NCBI RefSeq assembly: GCF_026210795.1
Contig: NC_089440.1
Location: forward strand, 5,022,001 to 5,086,000
From: Rhizophagus irregularis
Lineage: Eukaryota; Glomeromycota; Glomeromycetes; Glomerales; Glomeraceae
Direction: 5' to 3'
DNA length: 64,000 nucleotides
The notes under the pieces are model-generated. The model ran no database searches, was not told the DNA's origin, and saw only the letters and a list, made by a program, of their open reading frames with translations. Below, one piece after another: positions 11,368 through 23,308 of this stretch. The position numbers were made by a program, and so were the translations under genes. Position 1 is the first letter of the stretch, and each line of letters opens with the position of its first letter.

Positions 11368-12642
11368 TCATGTACTTTCATGTACAGGAGTTTCTTCTTC
11401 TTCAGGCTCTTTGTTTAAACCAAGTAAATCAGCCTTCTTTTGAGCCTGTCGTTGAGCACGACGTTCACGAGCGGCTTTAGCCTTTTGGCGATGAGCTTCA
11501 GCTTGGTCGCTATTAAATTATAAAATAGATATTATCATTCTATGTTTTAAGAAAAAACAAACCATTATGAAAATACGTACGCAAGCATTCTGGAACGAGT
11601 TTTTTCAGCCTTAGCTTTATGAATGTATTCCATCAACACACGTTTGTTTTTAAAGACGTTACCCTTAGATTTCATATATAATTGATGGTATCTAGGGAAA
11701 AAATATTATTATTATAATTAATAAAATATAGTATAATTAATATATATATATATATATAAATATATGTACAAATGCTTATCAATTTTTTTGTCTTCACGAT
11801 ACTTTCTCAACAAACGTCTGAGAACACGCTGTCTTCTCATCCATAATACACCATGAGGCATACGCGCATTAGCAGTACCTTTTCTTTTACCAGGTCCAGT
11901 ATGACGACCTTTACGCTTAGCTTTTAATTGTTCTCTAACACGGAATCTAGAGTGAATTGTTTGTGGCTTTCTTATAATTAAACCATCCTTTATGAGTTTA
12001 CGGACGTCTTGTCCTATAAAATTATTAAATTGAAGAATATTTGTTAAAAAGAAAGATAATTTTTTTTCTTTGATTGATTATCAGAAAGAAACAGAGAGAA
12101 AAATTTGATTAAAAAAAAAAAGAATTGAATGATTTTTTTTATCTGAATTGCAATCCATATAATTCAGATTAAACTAGATCAAATTCTTTTTAGATCTATA
12201 TAATATAAAAAATTCTTTTGTATAAACTAACATTCAGATCCGATTACATTATAATTTGTTAACCTTTTCATTTTCTATATATAACTCTATGAAATCAATT
12301 TTGAATATTAACTCACGAGAATTAGCGTTAGAGATTTCGGATACTTCGTTTGGGTCAAGCCAAACTTTTCTTTTGCCGCACCCAAGCACGCTAGAGGCCA
12401 ACCTTTTCTGACTCCTCAAATTTGCCCTTTAATCAAATGTTATCCCATATCCAAATAAATTTTTTTTTTTATTTAAAATAAAAATATATTTGTTAGTTAA
12501 GAAAACTTTAATAAATAATCAGTTTTTTTTAAAAAAAAAAATTTATACATAATTTTTTCTTCAACCCATTTAAATAAATACGATGAAAAAGAATAGATAA
12601 ATCATTACTTTTTTTTCCTTTAAAAAAAAAAATCTCTTACAT
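11368..12642 (-). CDS. rpl19: 60S ribosomal protein eL19
   Basis: Large-subunit ribosomal protein. Minus-strand exons are 12642-12641 (only AT), 12426-12317, 12013-11770, 11691-11581 and 11509-11368, for 202 residues. The protein starts [16 protein letters not shown] and has [61 protein letters not shown] and a basic helical C-terminal tail. The tail ends in an acidic EPEEEET stretch, slightly longer than usual. The start codon is split: AT before the first intron (GTAAGA at 12640), G as the first base of exon 2. This is inferred from the conserved family start and from the known first-intron position in fungal RPL19 genes; no other in-frame ATG is available. Confidence 0.93.
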
Positions 12643-14140
12643 TTTAAATAGAGGAATACGTCAGATTCCAGGAGAAAGGAAGAAATAATTTTTTATTTTA
12701 ATGATTTTTATTTAATTGAAAACTTTTTTTTTTTTCCGAGTGATCGATGATTGGGTCATATTCTAGTCACGTTTTATTAAGTAGATTATCGATATGAAAG
12801 CCACTATGTGTGAATGAAGGTATAAAATAACTGATTAACGTACTGTACTATTAACGTACGAAATAATTAGATTGTTTTTTCTATTTGTGACAACGTAACA
12901 ACATTTCAGCAATTTCACATTAGAATATGAAACATATTATCTTTGTTAGATTTCAGCGAGTTACACTATTTAATTAACAGCTTGCCTGGCATATCTTAAT
13001 TCTTCATTAGCAAACAAACCTATTCTCTTTGCAAAACTTCTACAGCTAACTCCTTAAACGAATTTCTCAATTTATAAGGGTTAAATGTTTATACTTACGT
13101 TATAAACCATTTTTAACAAGGTTGGCATAACTTGGAATATTCATGAATTATTATGGTAATTAATCAATTTGTTACAATATTATTTTTAAAGTATGATCAA
13201 TTCTAAACGTTATGATTTTTTATTTTGAAATAATAAGATTGGTAATCATATTGCTATCAAATATTATGGATCACTGGAACAACTATTTTAATATTACTCG
13301 GTTATTAGGAGTTTCAAAATTATATAATAGGAAATTGATTAAAAAGTATGGTATAGAAGGAAGATCCAGTTTTCATTACTTTGCGTAATTAGAATCAAAA
13401 ATGTTCAATAATTCTCCTTTTTTCTTATATGATAAATAATAATACAGAATAAGTAATCATCTCATTATGCGATTAAAGACAAATGTGCAAAGAAGAATCA
13501 AATAATCCATGAAATAGTGTTTGGGTTGAGGTAATCCGTAAGAAAAATTTGGTCGAGTTAACCTTAGAAAAGAACATTCATCTATTATGTGAACTAATTG
13601 TTTGTATCAATATCAGACAAAAAAAATAATAAAAATAAAATTATTCTTGCGTAGTTAATTTATAATAAATAATACGGTGGGAACATCTAATATACATTCC
13701 ATTTAAGTATGATTTACTTCATGGGGAGTTGGGAATAATAGGGTTTTTTCCCTTTGGGAAAAAACCCCTGATGTTCCCCTTCCCATGAAATAAATGGGAA
13801 TCCCCCGGAGCGTTAAATACTATTTTAAACTAAAATTAGTAATTCCCGGCTATCTATATGAGGTCGGGAGATAAGTAAACTAAGATTCCGGTTATTTATA
13901 AACAGTCGCAATTTTTAGTATGAAGGTGATCATGAGTGACACTTAGTGCGACAGGGGATTATATTTTCAATATTGTTTAATTCGTAAAATATAATGTATA
14001 TTTCAATGTTTTGAGTATATGCTAATTAAAATAAATACATAAGATTATTATAAAATATAATAATTATTTGATCCCAAAATTCCAATCAAACAGTGTACCA
14101 ATATATTGTTACTATATATGAACTTGGATGATAATTTAGG
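12643..14140. other. Intergenic, AT-rich, one strong hairpin
   Basis: Contains the eL19 promoter region at its left end and a compact palindromic element at 13718-13789, listed separately. No ORF or RNA gene is supported. Confidence 0.5.
13718..13789. repeat. Nested inverted repeat / hairpin
   Basis: The core is a perfect 12-bp stem, GGGTTTTTTCCC (13741-13752) with GGGAAAAAACCC (13756-13767) and a 3-nt loop. It is flanked by a second pair, TTCATGGGGA (13718-13727) with TTCCCATGAA (13780-13789). The G/C content is unusual for the surrounding spacer. It could be a small MITE or a structured transcript end. Confidence 0.6.
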
Positions 14141-15642
14141 TTATTCTTGAATATTTAAACTTAATTTCTTTCGAGCTTGCTCAAAAATATTATCATAGAG
14201 ATTGCTATTTATTTCACCACTAATATCAAAACTTAAATAAGGTATAATAATTTCTTCTTGAAGATATTCTATAGATATTTGCATCTACAAATCAAATAGA
14301 AAAAATAAAAGTCAGAATAAAAAAAACGTGACTCAAAGTCAGGATTCACTTAAGCTTAATTTGATACTTACATGAGCACCCTCACAATCTCTAAATTCTA
14401 ATTTACCGTTTTCATCTAAATCTTTTAAACCTATCCAATCTTCATTATAAAGAGGTTGTTCATGAAGAGTCAATAAAACTCCTTCTGAATTATAAAAAGA
14501 AAACCACTATGAAATGAAAGAAATGAGTAAGTAAAAAAAGAATTCCCCTCGCTTTTTCTCAAATATAACCTCTGCTTACCGCGGTTTCTTTAGGTATAAC
14601 TGTAATATCTTCAGTGAATCTAATTAAAACAAGCTTATTCAAAGATTTCAAATTCGTCTTATAAGTTTCATTTTTATTATCAAGTTCATTATTAATATCG
14701 GGTAAAAAGATATTTTGTTGTAAATAAGTATCCAAATGTTGTGGATCTTTATAATATTGGGCTTGTACAATATGAGAACGAGCATAATTTGAATAAGCAC
14801 CACGACGCGCAATCGTTCTCATTAACTGACATAATCTATCATTATTTGAACAACCTGGTATATCCGATACACCAGAATGTTGAGATCCGAATGTTATTAA
14901 ATTGTGTACTGGTGGATCATTGCATCGTTGTACATATGCACTAAGATGAGGTTATAAGGTAAAGTAAGTATTGAATTTTGTGAAAGCAAGTTGTGAATAT
15001 CTCACATTTTCAAATATAACTTTACCGAAGAAATTGACCTCCCTACATGAAAAGAAAAATTTAGATAAAGTCAAAATACAAAAGTATAGAATTTTCTATT
15101 GTAATTTACCTGAGAGAACCCGATAGCATTAAAACCATCCTTCAAATTCTCATCATTTTTCAAAGTTTGACAAACTTGTTCCACCTGCAAATCATTACAA
15201 GAAAACAATTAGCTTCTTCAAAATGCAAAATAAATAGCCTTAACAAAATTGTTGTACCTGATCATTAATATTTCCAAAGTAACTAAGCTTTTTATCTTGA
15301 TTTTCATCATCACCCAACATAATAGAATAAGTATAGATTCCAGGTAATAAGTCTTTAATCACTTGTTGAACTTTCATCATACTTTCTTTACCGCAGCAAG
15401 TATCACCCATTCCATGCCATAATACAACTGGTCTATACAAACCTAAAGGGTAAATGGAGAGTTTTTAATTACTAATCGATTAATTATTAATTGGCTTAAT
15501 TTATTTATTTGTTTATGCATATAAGTCTATTTTTATTTTTAAAAGTTTTATTTTGTCAAAGAAAAATTTTAAAATTAGTACCTTGCACACAGCCAAAATA
15601 AGATACCAAGCAAAGCAATAGCGTAAAAAACTTCATCATCAT
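14141..15642 (-). CDS. PPT1: Palmitoyl-protein thioesterase (PPT1-like, secreted/lysosomal)
   Basis: Removes thioester-linked fatty acyl groups from cysteines of proteins in the lysosome or vacuole. Seven minus-strand exons (15642-15582, 15442-15258, 15184-15110, 15042-15026, 14940-14580, 14506-14372, 14284-14141) give 325 residues. An N-terminal signal peptide (MMMKFFTLLLCLVSYFG) precedes the alpha/beta-hydrolase core: PVVLWHGMGDTCC, the nucleophile elbow GFSQGG, ITFGSQHSGV, the acidic residue region FTEDITVIPKET and the catalytic His in CEGAH. Length is close to animal PPT1 (about 306). Exon 4 is only 17 nt and begins right after the codon for Gln in GFSQ, so the GG of the elbow depends on it. 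Divergent from the GH5 gene, 373 bases apart. Confidence 0.95.
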
Positions 15643-16015
15643 TGATAATTTTTTTCGTCTAATCCTTTCGTTTCAAAGTTACCTTACTCACGCATTAGTA
15701 TATTCCATTTCACCATTTATGTAACTCATGTGATGTCAGATTTAACCACAATAATATAAATGTTAATTCAACCTGTTTATTAACTAGTATTAAAACCTGT
15801 TTTTCAGTGGATAATCACGATGTGATAATAGTTATGAAATTTCTGCCAGCCCAAACCTTGTATTTTTAATGTAACAATTAGTTTCGGGGGTATGGAAAAA
15901 GTATTAAAAAGGGCGGTGGTCAATTTACCATATCAAAAAAACACAATTTTTTTTCTATCCTCCCCTCTCAAAAAAAAAAATATATATATATATATTTGAA
16001 AAATTTTTTAAAACA
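15643..16015. promoter_or_regulatory. Divergent promoter region of PPT1 and GH5 gene
   Basis: 373 bases between two divergent start codons. An A-run followed by (TA)n lies just before the plus-strand ATG (15969-15994). No specific factor site is recognised. Confidence 0.4.
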
Positions 16016-18586
16016 ATGTTAAGACAAGATTCTTTAAGTACAATTTCTGGAACTACTATAACAGAAAAATCGTTATTAACTTCTTCTTCAGTAGCGACAA
16101 TAAATATAGAGAATAATGATTTACTTTACCTAGATGGTAAACATATAAAAGATAGTTCAAATAGGACTATATTATTGAGAGGAATAAATTTATCAGGTGC
16201 TTCAAAAAATCCCTCATATCCCTCAAAAATTCCTTCTCATCAGCCAGAAGAATTTTTTGATCATAAAAAAGCCAGATTTATAGGTAGACCATTTCCGTTG
16301 GAAAGTGCCGATGAACATTTTCAACGATTAAAAGAGTGGGGATTCAATTTCCTTAGATTTATTGTAACTTGGGAAGCAATAGAACATGAAGGACCCGGTA
16401 AATATGATTCTGAATTTTTAGATTACATTGTAAAAATTTTATATAAAGCCAAAGAATATGGCTTTAAGTGCTTCATTGATCCTCATCAAGACGTGGTAAG
16501 CTTTCTATTAATTTTTAAAATAAAGTAAATATGTGATTTTTGGAAGTGAATTTCTTCTCACAATCTTTTATCACTTAATTAATTAGTGGAGTAGATTTTC
16601 AGGTGGTTCAGGAGCTCCGGGATGGACGCTTGAATTGGCAGGATTTAATATCAGGAATTTTATGGAAACTGAAGCAGCAATAGTACAAAATACATATGAT
16701 AAACCAAAAGAATTTCCTAAGATGATATGGTCAACAAATTATTATAAACTAGCGTCGTCAACAATGTTTACGTTATTCTATTCGGGAAGAACATATGCAC
16801 CAAAATGTATTGTTGATGATATGAACATACAAGATTATTTACAATTGCACTTTATTAATTCATATAAAATATTAGCGGAAAGAATAGCGAAAGAAAATTT
16901 AACGGATAATGTTGTAGTTGGATATGATACAATGAATGAACCAAGTTGGGGATGGGTTGGAACAGAAGATTTAAATAAATATCCAGAATTTCAAGAATAT
17001 AGGAGGGGGAAAACTCCTACTCCATTTCAAACAATGTTATTAGGAGAGGGAATTCCATGTAAATTAGATGTATGGGACATAGTTTGGTACGGATTTGGTA
17101 AAGTAGGAAACGAATATATTGATCCAAAAGGAAAAACAGCATGGTTAGAAAATGATCCCGAAGGTTATAATTGGAAGAAATCCGAAGAATTTCCGCGTGG
17201 CGAATGTATTTGGGCGGCACATGGAGTATGGGATAAATCTACCAGAAAACTTTTACGTCCTGATTATTTTTCCATGAATCCAATTAACAATAAACCGTAT
17301 AATTGGTATGAAGAAAGCTTTAAACCATTTATAAGAAAATATACTTCAGCATTACGTTCAGTTCATCCTAATGCAATAATATTCATACAACCACCCGTAC
17401 TTGAAATTCCGCCTAAATTTGATAATCCCGAAGACCCACAAGAAAGACTAATTTATTCACCACATTGGTATGATGGATTAACATTGGTGCAAAAACAATT
17501 TAATTGGTGGAATATTGATTATTTAGGTCTTAAAAGAGGAAAATATTTGGGACCTATACCCGCAATTAAATTAGGAGACAAAGCAATTAAACAAAGTTTT
17601 ACGGAACAGCTAGGGTTAATTAAAGAAGAAGGAGAAAAATATTTAGATAACATACCATGCATAATTGGTGAAATTGGTATTCCATTTGATATGGAAAATG
17701 GAAAAGCATATAAAACAGGAAATTATATTCAACAAATTAAAGCTATGGATGCTAACTTTGTCGCTTTAGAATCAAATTTACTTAATTACACTCTATGGAA
17801 TTATTGTGATGATAATGATCATCAATGGGGGGATCAATGGAATGGAGAAGATTTATCCATTTACTCAACTTCGAATCCGGCCAATTCTCTATTGTCATAT
17901 AATTATAACAAAGACTTAGATCTTGGTGGTAGAGCATTATTTAGTTTGCTTCGACCATTTCCATTAAAAACATTTGGTGAACCATTGAGTTTAAATTTCA
18001 ATCCGTGGACCAAAAAATTTTATTATTCTTATCGTAATGTAACAGATACACCAAAAGATTTTCCTACCGTAATTTATCTACCAAGATTTCATTTTAATAA
18101 TGAAAACGATTTTACTGTTAAAGTTAGTAGTGGTAAATGGAATTGGGATAAAGATAATCAACGAATTTTATACTGGCATGATATCACTTCAATGAATGAA
18201 AGTAAAGAAAATTTGGATTATAGCGTGCATGAAATTTATATAGAAGGTAACAAAAGTGACAATTTTGTTGATGATGAAAATCTTTGTTGTTAATACCTTA
18301 AAAAAAATATATATTTTCTTAAAAATGGCAGTAAGGGATTATGGGATTATAAAAAGGTGGGAAATAAATTATCTAATAATATTTTTCCTATTCAATAGGT
18401 AAAAGAAATCTATTAAATGTTGATTACGTTAGAGAAGTTACTTCGCTACCATGTACTACTAATGAGAAAATTAATGAGAAAAAGGCGAACAGTGTAGGGT
18501 ATCCTATCAAAACATTTGGTGGTATATGTTTTTTAACGGCCGTATCTTTATCGATTTTCTTAAATTATTACGATTTAATATTTTAA
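16016..18586 (+). CDS. GH5 glucosylceramidase-type glycoside hydrolase
   Basis: Hydrolyses glucosyl-lipids such as glucosylceramide or sterol glucoside (EGCrP-like GH5 group). Exon 1 is 16016-16495 and the intron is 16496-16586. Exon 2 reads to a stop at 18293 (728 residues). Alternatively a donor at 18247 joins an exon at 18399-18586 and gives 775 residues. Motifs: LRGINLSGASK, FNFLRFIVTWEAIEHEGPG, DPHQDVWSRFSGGSGAP, the acid/base Glu in DTMNEPSWGW, the nucleophile Glu in IGEIGIPFD, and LWNYCDDNDHQWGDQWNGED. No signal peptide is seen. The extra exon would add GKRNLLNV.. and a hydrophobic segment (GGICFLTAVSLSIFLNYY), a likely C-terminal membrane anchor; frame and splice ends fit exactly. Confidence 0.9.
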
Positions 18587-19246
18587 TTAAATAGACTGTG
18601 TGAAAGAAAATACATATATAATATATATATATTTATTTTTTTTCTTTTGTATTTTTATTTTCTCTCCTTCCAAATAAAATTACTAGTAAACTTTTTTACA
18701 ATCACATGAGTCAATTCTTCTAAATAATTTATACTTTTATACATTTTGAAATATAGCCCTTTATTAAGAATTCTTTGTCAAAATTATGCAGTAAAATTTT
18801 TACGAAATGAAATAAATATTAAATATTTGATGGTCTGACAAGGCTGCATAAGATAATTGGCTCAAAATACGACAGGTAGAGATTAAAATTTTGGACACGT
18901 ATTCAATTTTTAATGTTAAGCTTTTCGCGTCGACTTGTGCATATTTTAAGATGATCAAACTTAACTTTTTGCGGTACACAACATACTATAACGTTATGAC
19001 GCATATATCACACGTGATGAGAAAGTTTGCTTTATTTCGGGTTGATAATCATTTGATTTCAAGCTTGTGTCCAAATAAATAATTTAAATAGACTCGGTTT
19101 ATGGTGCCAAAGTCGACATTTTCTTTCCTGTTCTTCGTTGTATCTTTACCACTTTCTTTATTTTATAATTTTATACGTTCTGGATTTCATCAAAAAATTT
19201 ATTTATCTTTATATTTTTTTTTCAACACAGATAAAACTTATTTAAC
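18587..19246. other. Intergenic, contains CCHC-gene leader
   Basis: AT-rich spacer. A TTTTTTTTCAACACAG sequence ending at 19230 looks like a splice acceptor, so the CCHC gene may have a 5'-UTR intron. Nothing else is supported. Confidence 0.4.
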
Positions 19247-20791
19247 ATGCCTCTCAAACTTGAAGAAATTTCTCCTGAAAGTGAGCTTCAACAAAATCTT
19301 GAACAACTTAATGTCACAGAAAATGATGGTCATAAACGTGATGTTGATGTACATGCAGTAGAAGGAGAGTCTGCTAATAACGACAAGAAACAAGATCGTA
19401 AAACTACTTTGGTGGACAATAATATTGTCAATGAGAAAAAATGGAGTGATGAAACAACTTGTCATTCTGAAGATGGTAGTCATGAAATTGGGTTAAAGGT
19501 TACTAACGATAATGACAAGGATAAGGATTATACTTCTTCTGCTGATGAATCTGATTTTAGTCTGCCAAAACATCGGAAAGATTATCCAAGTGATGATGAA
19601 AGAACAGATTCTGAACCTTTGAGTAATGAAGAAGACGAGACTGGTTCGGAAGACAGTAATTATCGTTTAATTCCTCTACAAAAATTGTCAGAAATATATA
19701 CTCCTTATGAGCAAACAACCCCAATTAAGTCTTCTAATACCCTTCAAATAAATGGTACGAACGACCCATTTGAGGTTTCTCCAATGACTCTTGGCGACAG
19801 TTCTCTTCAAGATGATGATATAGACATAGCAAGAATTGTTAATCCTATTGTAAGGTGTATCGCTGATTTGAGATCAGAATTTCGTACACAATTGGCTAAA
19901 ATTCATTATTGTCCGGATACTAATCTTGATAAAGTGAAATTTGACGAAAACTGGCAACATACTGAATTCGAAAAACCACAAGATCAATATTGTTATAATG
20001 CTATTGCTACTGCTGGGAAACTTCTTGACGTTATTATGCCGATGCAACTACCTGAAGAAGCTAAAGAACATATTGCTCAAGCTCGTCACATCCTTTGGAA
20101 AAAGGCTTTGCTTTGTCGTACTAATACTGAAAACATCAACTTATCTAGTTCAAGTATTTCTCAAGCGGATAATGATATTGATTCTGCTACTGCAACTGTT
20201 ACTACTCCGAATAATAATTCGAAATCTGGTACGGAATTAGTTTCTTCGAATACTAATGAAAATAATAAATCATCTGGGTCATCTGTCGAAGCGAAGAGTA
20301 GTGGTGAAAACAACAATAAAACATCTGTCGAGATTGTCAATAAAGCCGAGGTCATTACCACGAAAAATAAAGAAAGTAGCAATAATCATAACGTGACTAA
20401 CCCTAACAAATATCGACGTGGTACAAGTCAAGGAAGAAAATTGAGACGACATTCAACATATTCTTCTCCGAAAAGTGGTCGTCGTAGCCAAAATTATTCA
20501 CCTAGGACACCCAATTCACGTTCTCCTCGTGTTGGAAGCACTGTTACCTCTTCTATTGCTGGTTCGGCTACTCAAGCGAATAATAGACGATTTGTTGGAT
20601 TTTTACCTTCAAGATGCTTTACTTGTGGTGGTATTGGTCATTACGCCACCAACTGTCCTAACAAAGGATCTTTTATTACTACAAGTACGAGTAATAATCA
20701 TCATCAACCTTCTCGTAGTCGCCGTCGTAATTTCGATCGATATAAAAGGACCACAGAAACCAACACGAATAATTCCACTTCCAATGAATAA
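19247..20791 (+). CDS. CCHC zinc-knuckle protein, mostly disordered
   Basis: Single-exon ORF of 514 residues. The N-terminal ~150 residues are acidic and Ser/Asp/Glu-rich. A globular part at about 190-285 (IVNPIVRCIADLRSEFRTQL, then a helical stretch to ARHILWKKALL) is not recognised. A Ser/Asn-rich linker and an Arg/Ser-rich basic region (RRGTSQGRKLRRHSTYSSPK) follow. One zinc knuckle, CFTCGGIGHYATNC (C-x2-C-x4-H-x4-C), lies near 460, followed by another Arg-rich tail. The composition suggests an RNA-binding protein or a domesticated Gag-like protein; no protease, RT or integrase lies next to it. The function is not known. Confidence 0.8.
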   Translation: MPLKLEEISPESELQQNLEQLNVTENDGHKRDVDVHAVEGESANNDKKQDRKTTLVDNNIVNEKKWSDETTCHSEDGSHEIGLKVTNDNDKDKDYTSSADESDFSLPKHRKDYPSDDERTDSEPLSNEEDETGSEDSNYRLIPLQKLSEIYTPYEQTTPIKSSNTLQINGTNDPFEVSPMTLGDSSLQDDDIDIARIVNPIVRCIADLRSEFRTQLAKIHYCPDTNLDKVKFDENWQHTEFEKPQDQYCYNAIATAGKLLDVIMPMQLPEEAKEHIAQARHILWKKALLCRTNTENINLSSSSISQADNDIDSATATVTTPNNNSKSGTELVSSNTNENNKSSGSSVEAKSSGENNNKTSVEIVNKAEVITTKNKESSNNHNVTNPNKYRRGTSQGRKLRRHSTYSSPKSGRRSQNYSPRTPNSRSPRVGSTVTSSIAGSATQANNRRFVGFLPSRCFTCGGIGHYATNCPNKGSFITTSTSNNHHQPSRSRRRNFDRYKRTTETNTNNSTSNE

Positions 20792-22316
20792 ACAGAAAAG
20801 GTGGTTGTTGTAAAATTAATATTAAATAGGATGTAATAATCTGTTGTTGTAATCTATTATTTGTAAATGAACGATTATTAATAATGTAGCTGTTATTTAT
20901 GATTTATCACTAACTATAGTTGAAGGAGGTAGATTTAAACTCAATTCTGAGTGCAATTGGAGTGAAAGGAGGGTCGTTGTTGCATTTATTTCTTTAGGTG
21001 GTTATTATTTGTTTTATTTAGAAAAGTTGTACGCTGTACATGTACGTGTTGCAATTCATTAGATAGGATGAAATTAAGGTTTCAAAGAATTCAAGCATAT
21101 TAGAATTCAAGCGTATTTGCGAATGAATATTTATTAGCATTATTTCATTTTCTGGTGTAAAGAATAGTATTGATTACAAGTTACCTTCTTTAATTTCATT
21201 TTAAATTTTATAATTAAATAGTTATTAAAAGTTTACTGCGGTAAGGATTCATGAAAAATAAAATAAAATAAAGACTAAACATATGATAATATATTGAAAT
21301 ATGAACTTGGACGAGCTTGTTGCAACCATATAACCATATAAATGATATAATAAGATCTTAATAATAAAACGTTCATTAGAACGACGGAGAATGTCACGTG
21401 CACGAAAATATTGAAATTGGGCTTCCACTTTTCAGGAAAAGCAGTAAAATTGGTTTTTCAAATAACAGATAATGCAGCCGTACGCCCATTCAAAATTTTA
21501 TTCTACTTTGTCAAAACAGACCGTAATATCGCTGCCGCAGTACCGCTTATAAACTCGGAACTAAAATTTTAATATGTAAAAAAAATTCTGGCTTTAACTA
21601 AATTTAGTTACAATATACTCTAGTCTTATATTACGCCAAAATAAAAAAAATAATAAATGAATTACAATTATCCTTATTTGCCTAATTCGCAACTTCTCTT
21701 AATTATTAATCACAAAGATTTTGGATCTTGTTATTAATGTGATAAATTTGAATCAGTTTTTTAAGAAAGTTAAATAAAATTTTTAGTTTGTAAATTAATA
21801 AATTGATTTAGTACATATCAGTTTACGTTTCAATTATAAATCAAATGCCATTTCTGTTTCATCAATACAGTTAATATTTAAAACAGATTTTCAATTTGAC
21901 AGAATTCATGTTTTCCATACTATAATATATTATATTTACGGCTTATCAATATATAATATAGTTATTATTTTATTGACTTAGCCGTCTTTTAATTGATCAC
22001 CAACGTTGATCTTACGAAAGAGAAGACCTAAAAAGTAAAGACCTAAAGGAGAATATTTATTTATTTATGATTATTACACATTATGTGTTACGTATCATGA
22101 TTATCGCATGAGTAATTTTTATATGAGTAATAAATAGTGCTACAGAAGAACCTCGAAATCAACTTTTTTTAACAAATTACTCGATCTCCTTAATATTCTT
22201 AAGTATTAATATTTTTCGGGTTTCCGCAATTGATAATTGATTACAGTATACCACGTAACTATGAGTTTAGTTTATAAATTGTAAGTAGTTTGATAAATCC
22301 ACCAGTCTCTTTGCAA
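20792..22316. other. Intergenic, AT-rich
   Basis: No gene seen. A short direct repeat (AGAATTCAAGC) occurs near 21087 and 21103. Otherwise nothing is supported. Confidence 0.5.
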
Positions 22317-22401
22317 TCCTCCGTGATCAGAGGAATCGAACCTGCGACCTCACCATAATCAGACTTTATGAGGGGTGCGCACCCAACTGCTGCACTAAGG
22401 A
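22317..22401 (-). tRNA. tRNA-Met-like sequence (CAT), degenerate or pseudo
   Basis: On the minus strand the ends can pair (TCCTTAGTG with CACGGAGGA, one mismatch). The D-arm-like part GTGC..GCGC has loop AGCAGTTGGGT. CTCATAA suggests a CAT anticodon followed by an intron-like AGTCTGATT. The pol III B box GGTTCGATTCC is perfect. The anticodon stem (CACCC/TGGTG) and T stem (GCAGG/CCTCT) each contain mismatches, so it may be a pseudogene or tRNA-derived repeat rather than a working tRNA. Confidence 0.4.
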
Positions 22402-22954
22402 TAATCAATCCTTAATTCCGAAAAGGGCTCATATAAATAATTAATAATACCTTTACAGGCAAATAAATACTGGAACATTTTAAAATACAACAAGAACAGC
22501 TATGTAATTAAGAAATCATTGTAACAAATTAAGCGTTATATGTTATTGCATGGTGCGACGGTGCGTGCTTGTTAATGGCATGTCCGCATGTGGCACTTCG
22601 TAGATTCAAATTTCAATATAAATAATATATTAATTTTACATCATGTAATATTTATTGGGTTTTACAATTGGCAATTTAAAATTTTTAATTTTTATTAATT
22701 GTTATTGTGATAGATCTCAAACTTTGGTAGTATAGAAACTAATTGAGTTAATTTATACGTACCACTTAATGTGCCCCTGCCCCCTACTGACCTTATTCTC
22801 TCTATTGTAAGCAACTATCAAATTGCCCCAGGAATAAATGGGTTATAACCACCAATGATGTCGCAATATAGTATCCTAAAGGTAAATTAAAAGAGTTTAT
22901 ATTGCACAAGAAATAGAGTAAATTGGTAATGTAATTTCGTCAACGGATAAATAA
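22402..22954. other. Intergenic, AT-rich
   Basis: No gene or clear repeat. Near 22550-22612 there is a G/C-richer patch with GTGCG words, not resolved into any RNA structure. Confidence 0.4.
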
Positions 22955-23235
22955 CTACTCAGCCGTAAAAGATAATGATAAAAACAAAAAATCTAGAGGG
23001 CTAAAAAGACAAATTTGAACCATTGCAATGCTCAAAACCGGTCGTGATGGCGATAGTCTGCATGGTCTTGAGATTCCACAAACGTATAGAAAGATCTTTA
23101 CTTGCTGAATGATAAAATTCGTACCATCGAAAGCCTTGAGACAGATACACATATTATTCTCAAAGAGAGTGGTTATCCTCGTCACTTTTATATTGAAATG
23201 CATCAACGTCACTAAAATATTCCCTATGCCCCTAT
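22955..23235 (-). pseudogene. WD40-repeat gene fragment
   Basis: On the minus strand one frame gives GHREYFSDVDAFQYK, resembling the start of a WD40 blade. After a stop, another stretch at about 23120-23060 reads SKDLSIRLWNLKTMQTIAI, a classic WD repeat end (K/D-x-S-I-R-L-W). Only about one and a half blades remain, with stops between them. It lies directly 3' of the Crinkler-like pseudogene. Probably a fragment of an unrelated gene carried by duplication. Confidence 0.4.
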
Positions 23236-23308
23236 AACTCACATAAAATTAGTATACTGTATAGTATAAATAGGAATGACTAGAGGCATGGGTAGAGACA
23301 AGCACAAC

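Noticed and set aside
19247-20791. Functional retrotransposon Gag
   Set aside because: CCHC knuckle alone is insufficient; no protease, RT, integrase or LTR beside it, so left as a zinc-knuckle protein of unknown role.
22550-22612. Second tRNA-like sequence
   Set aside because: Some GTGCG words and a TTCAAAT-like end, but no acceptor pairing or B box.
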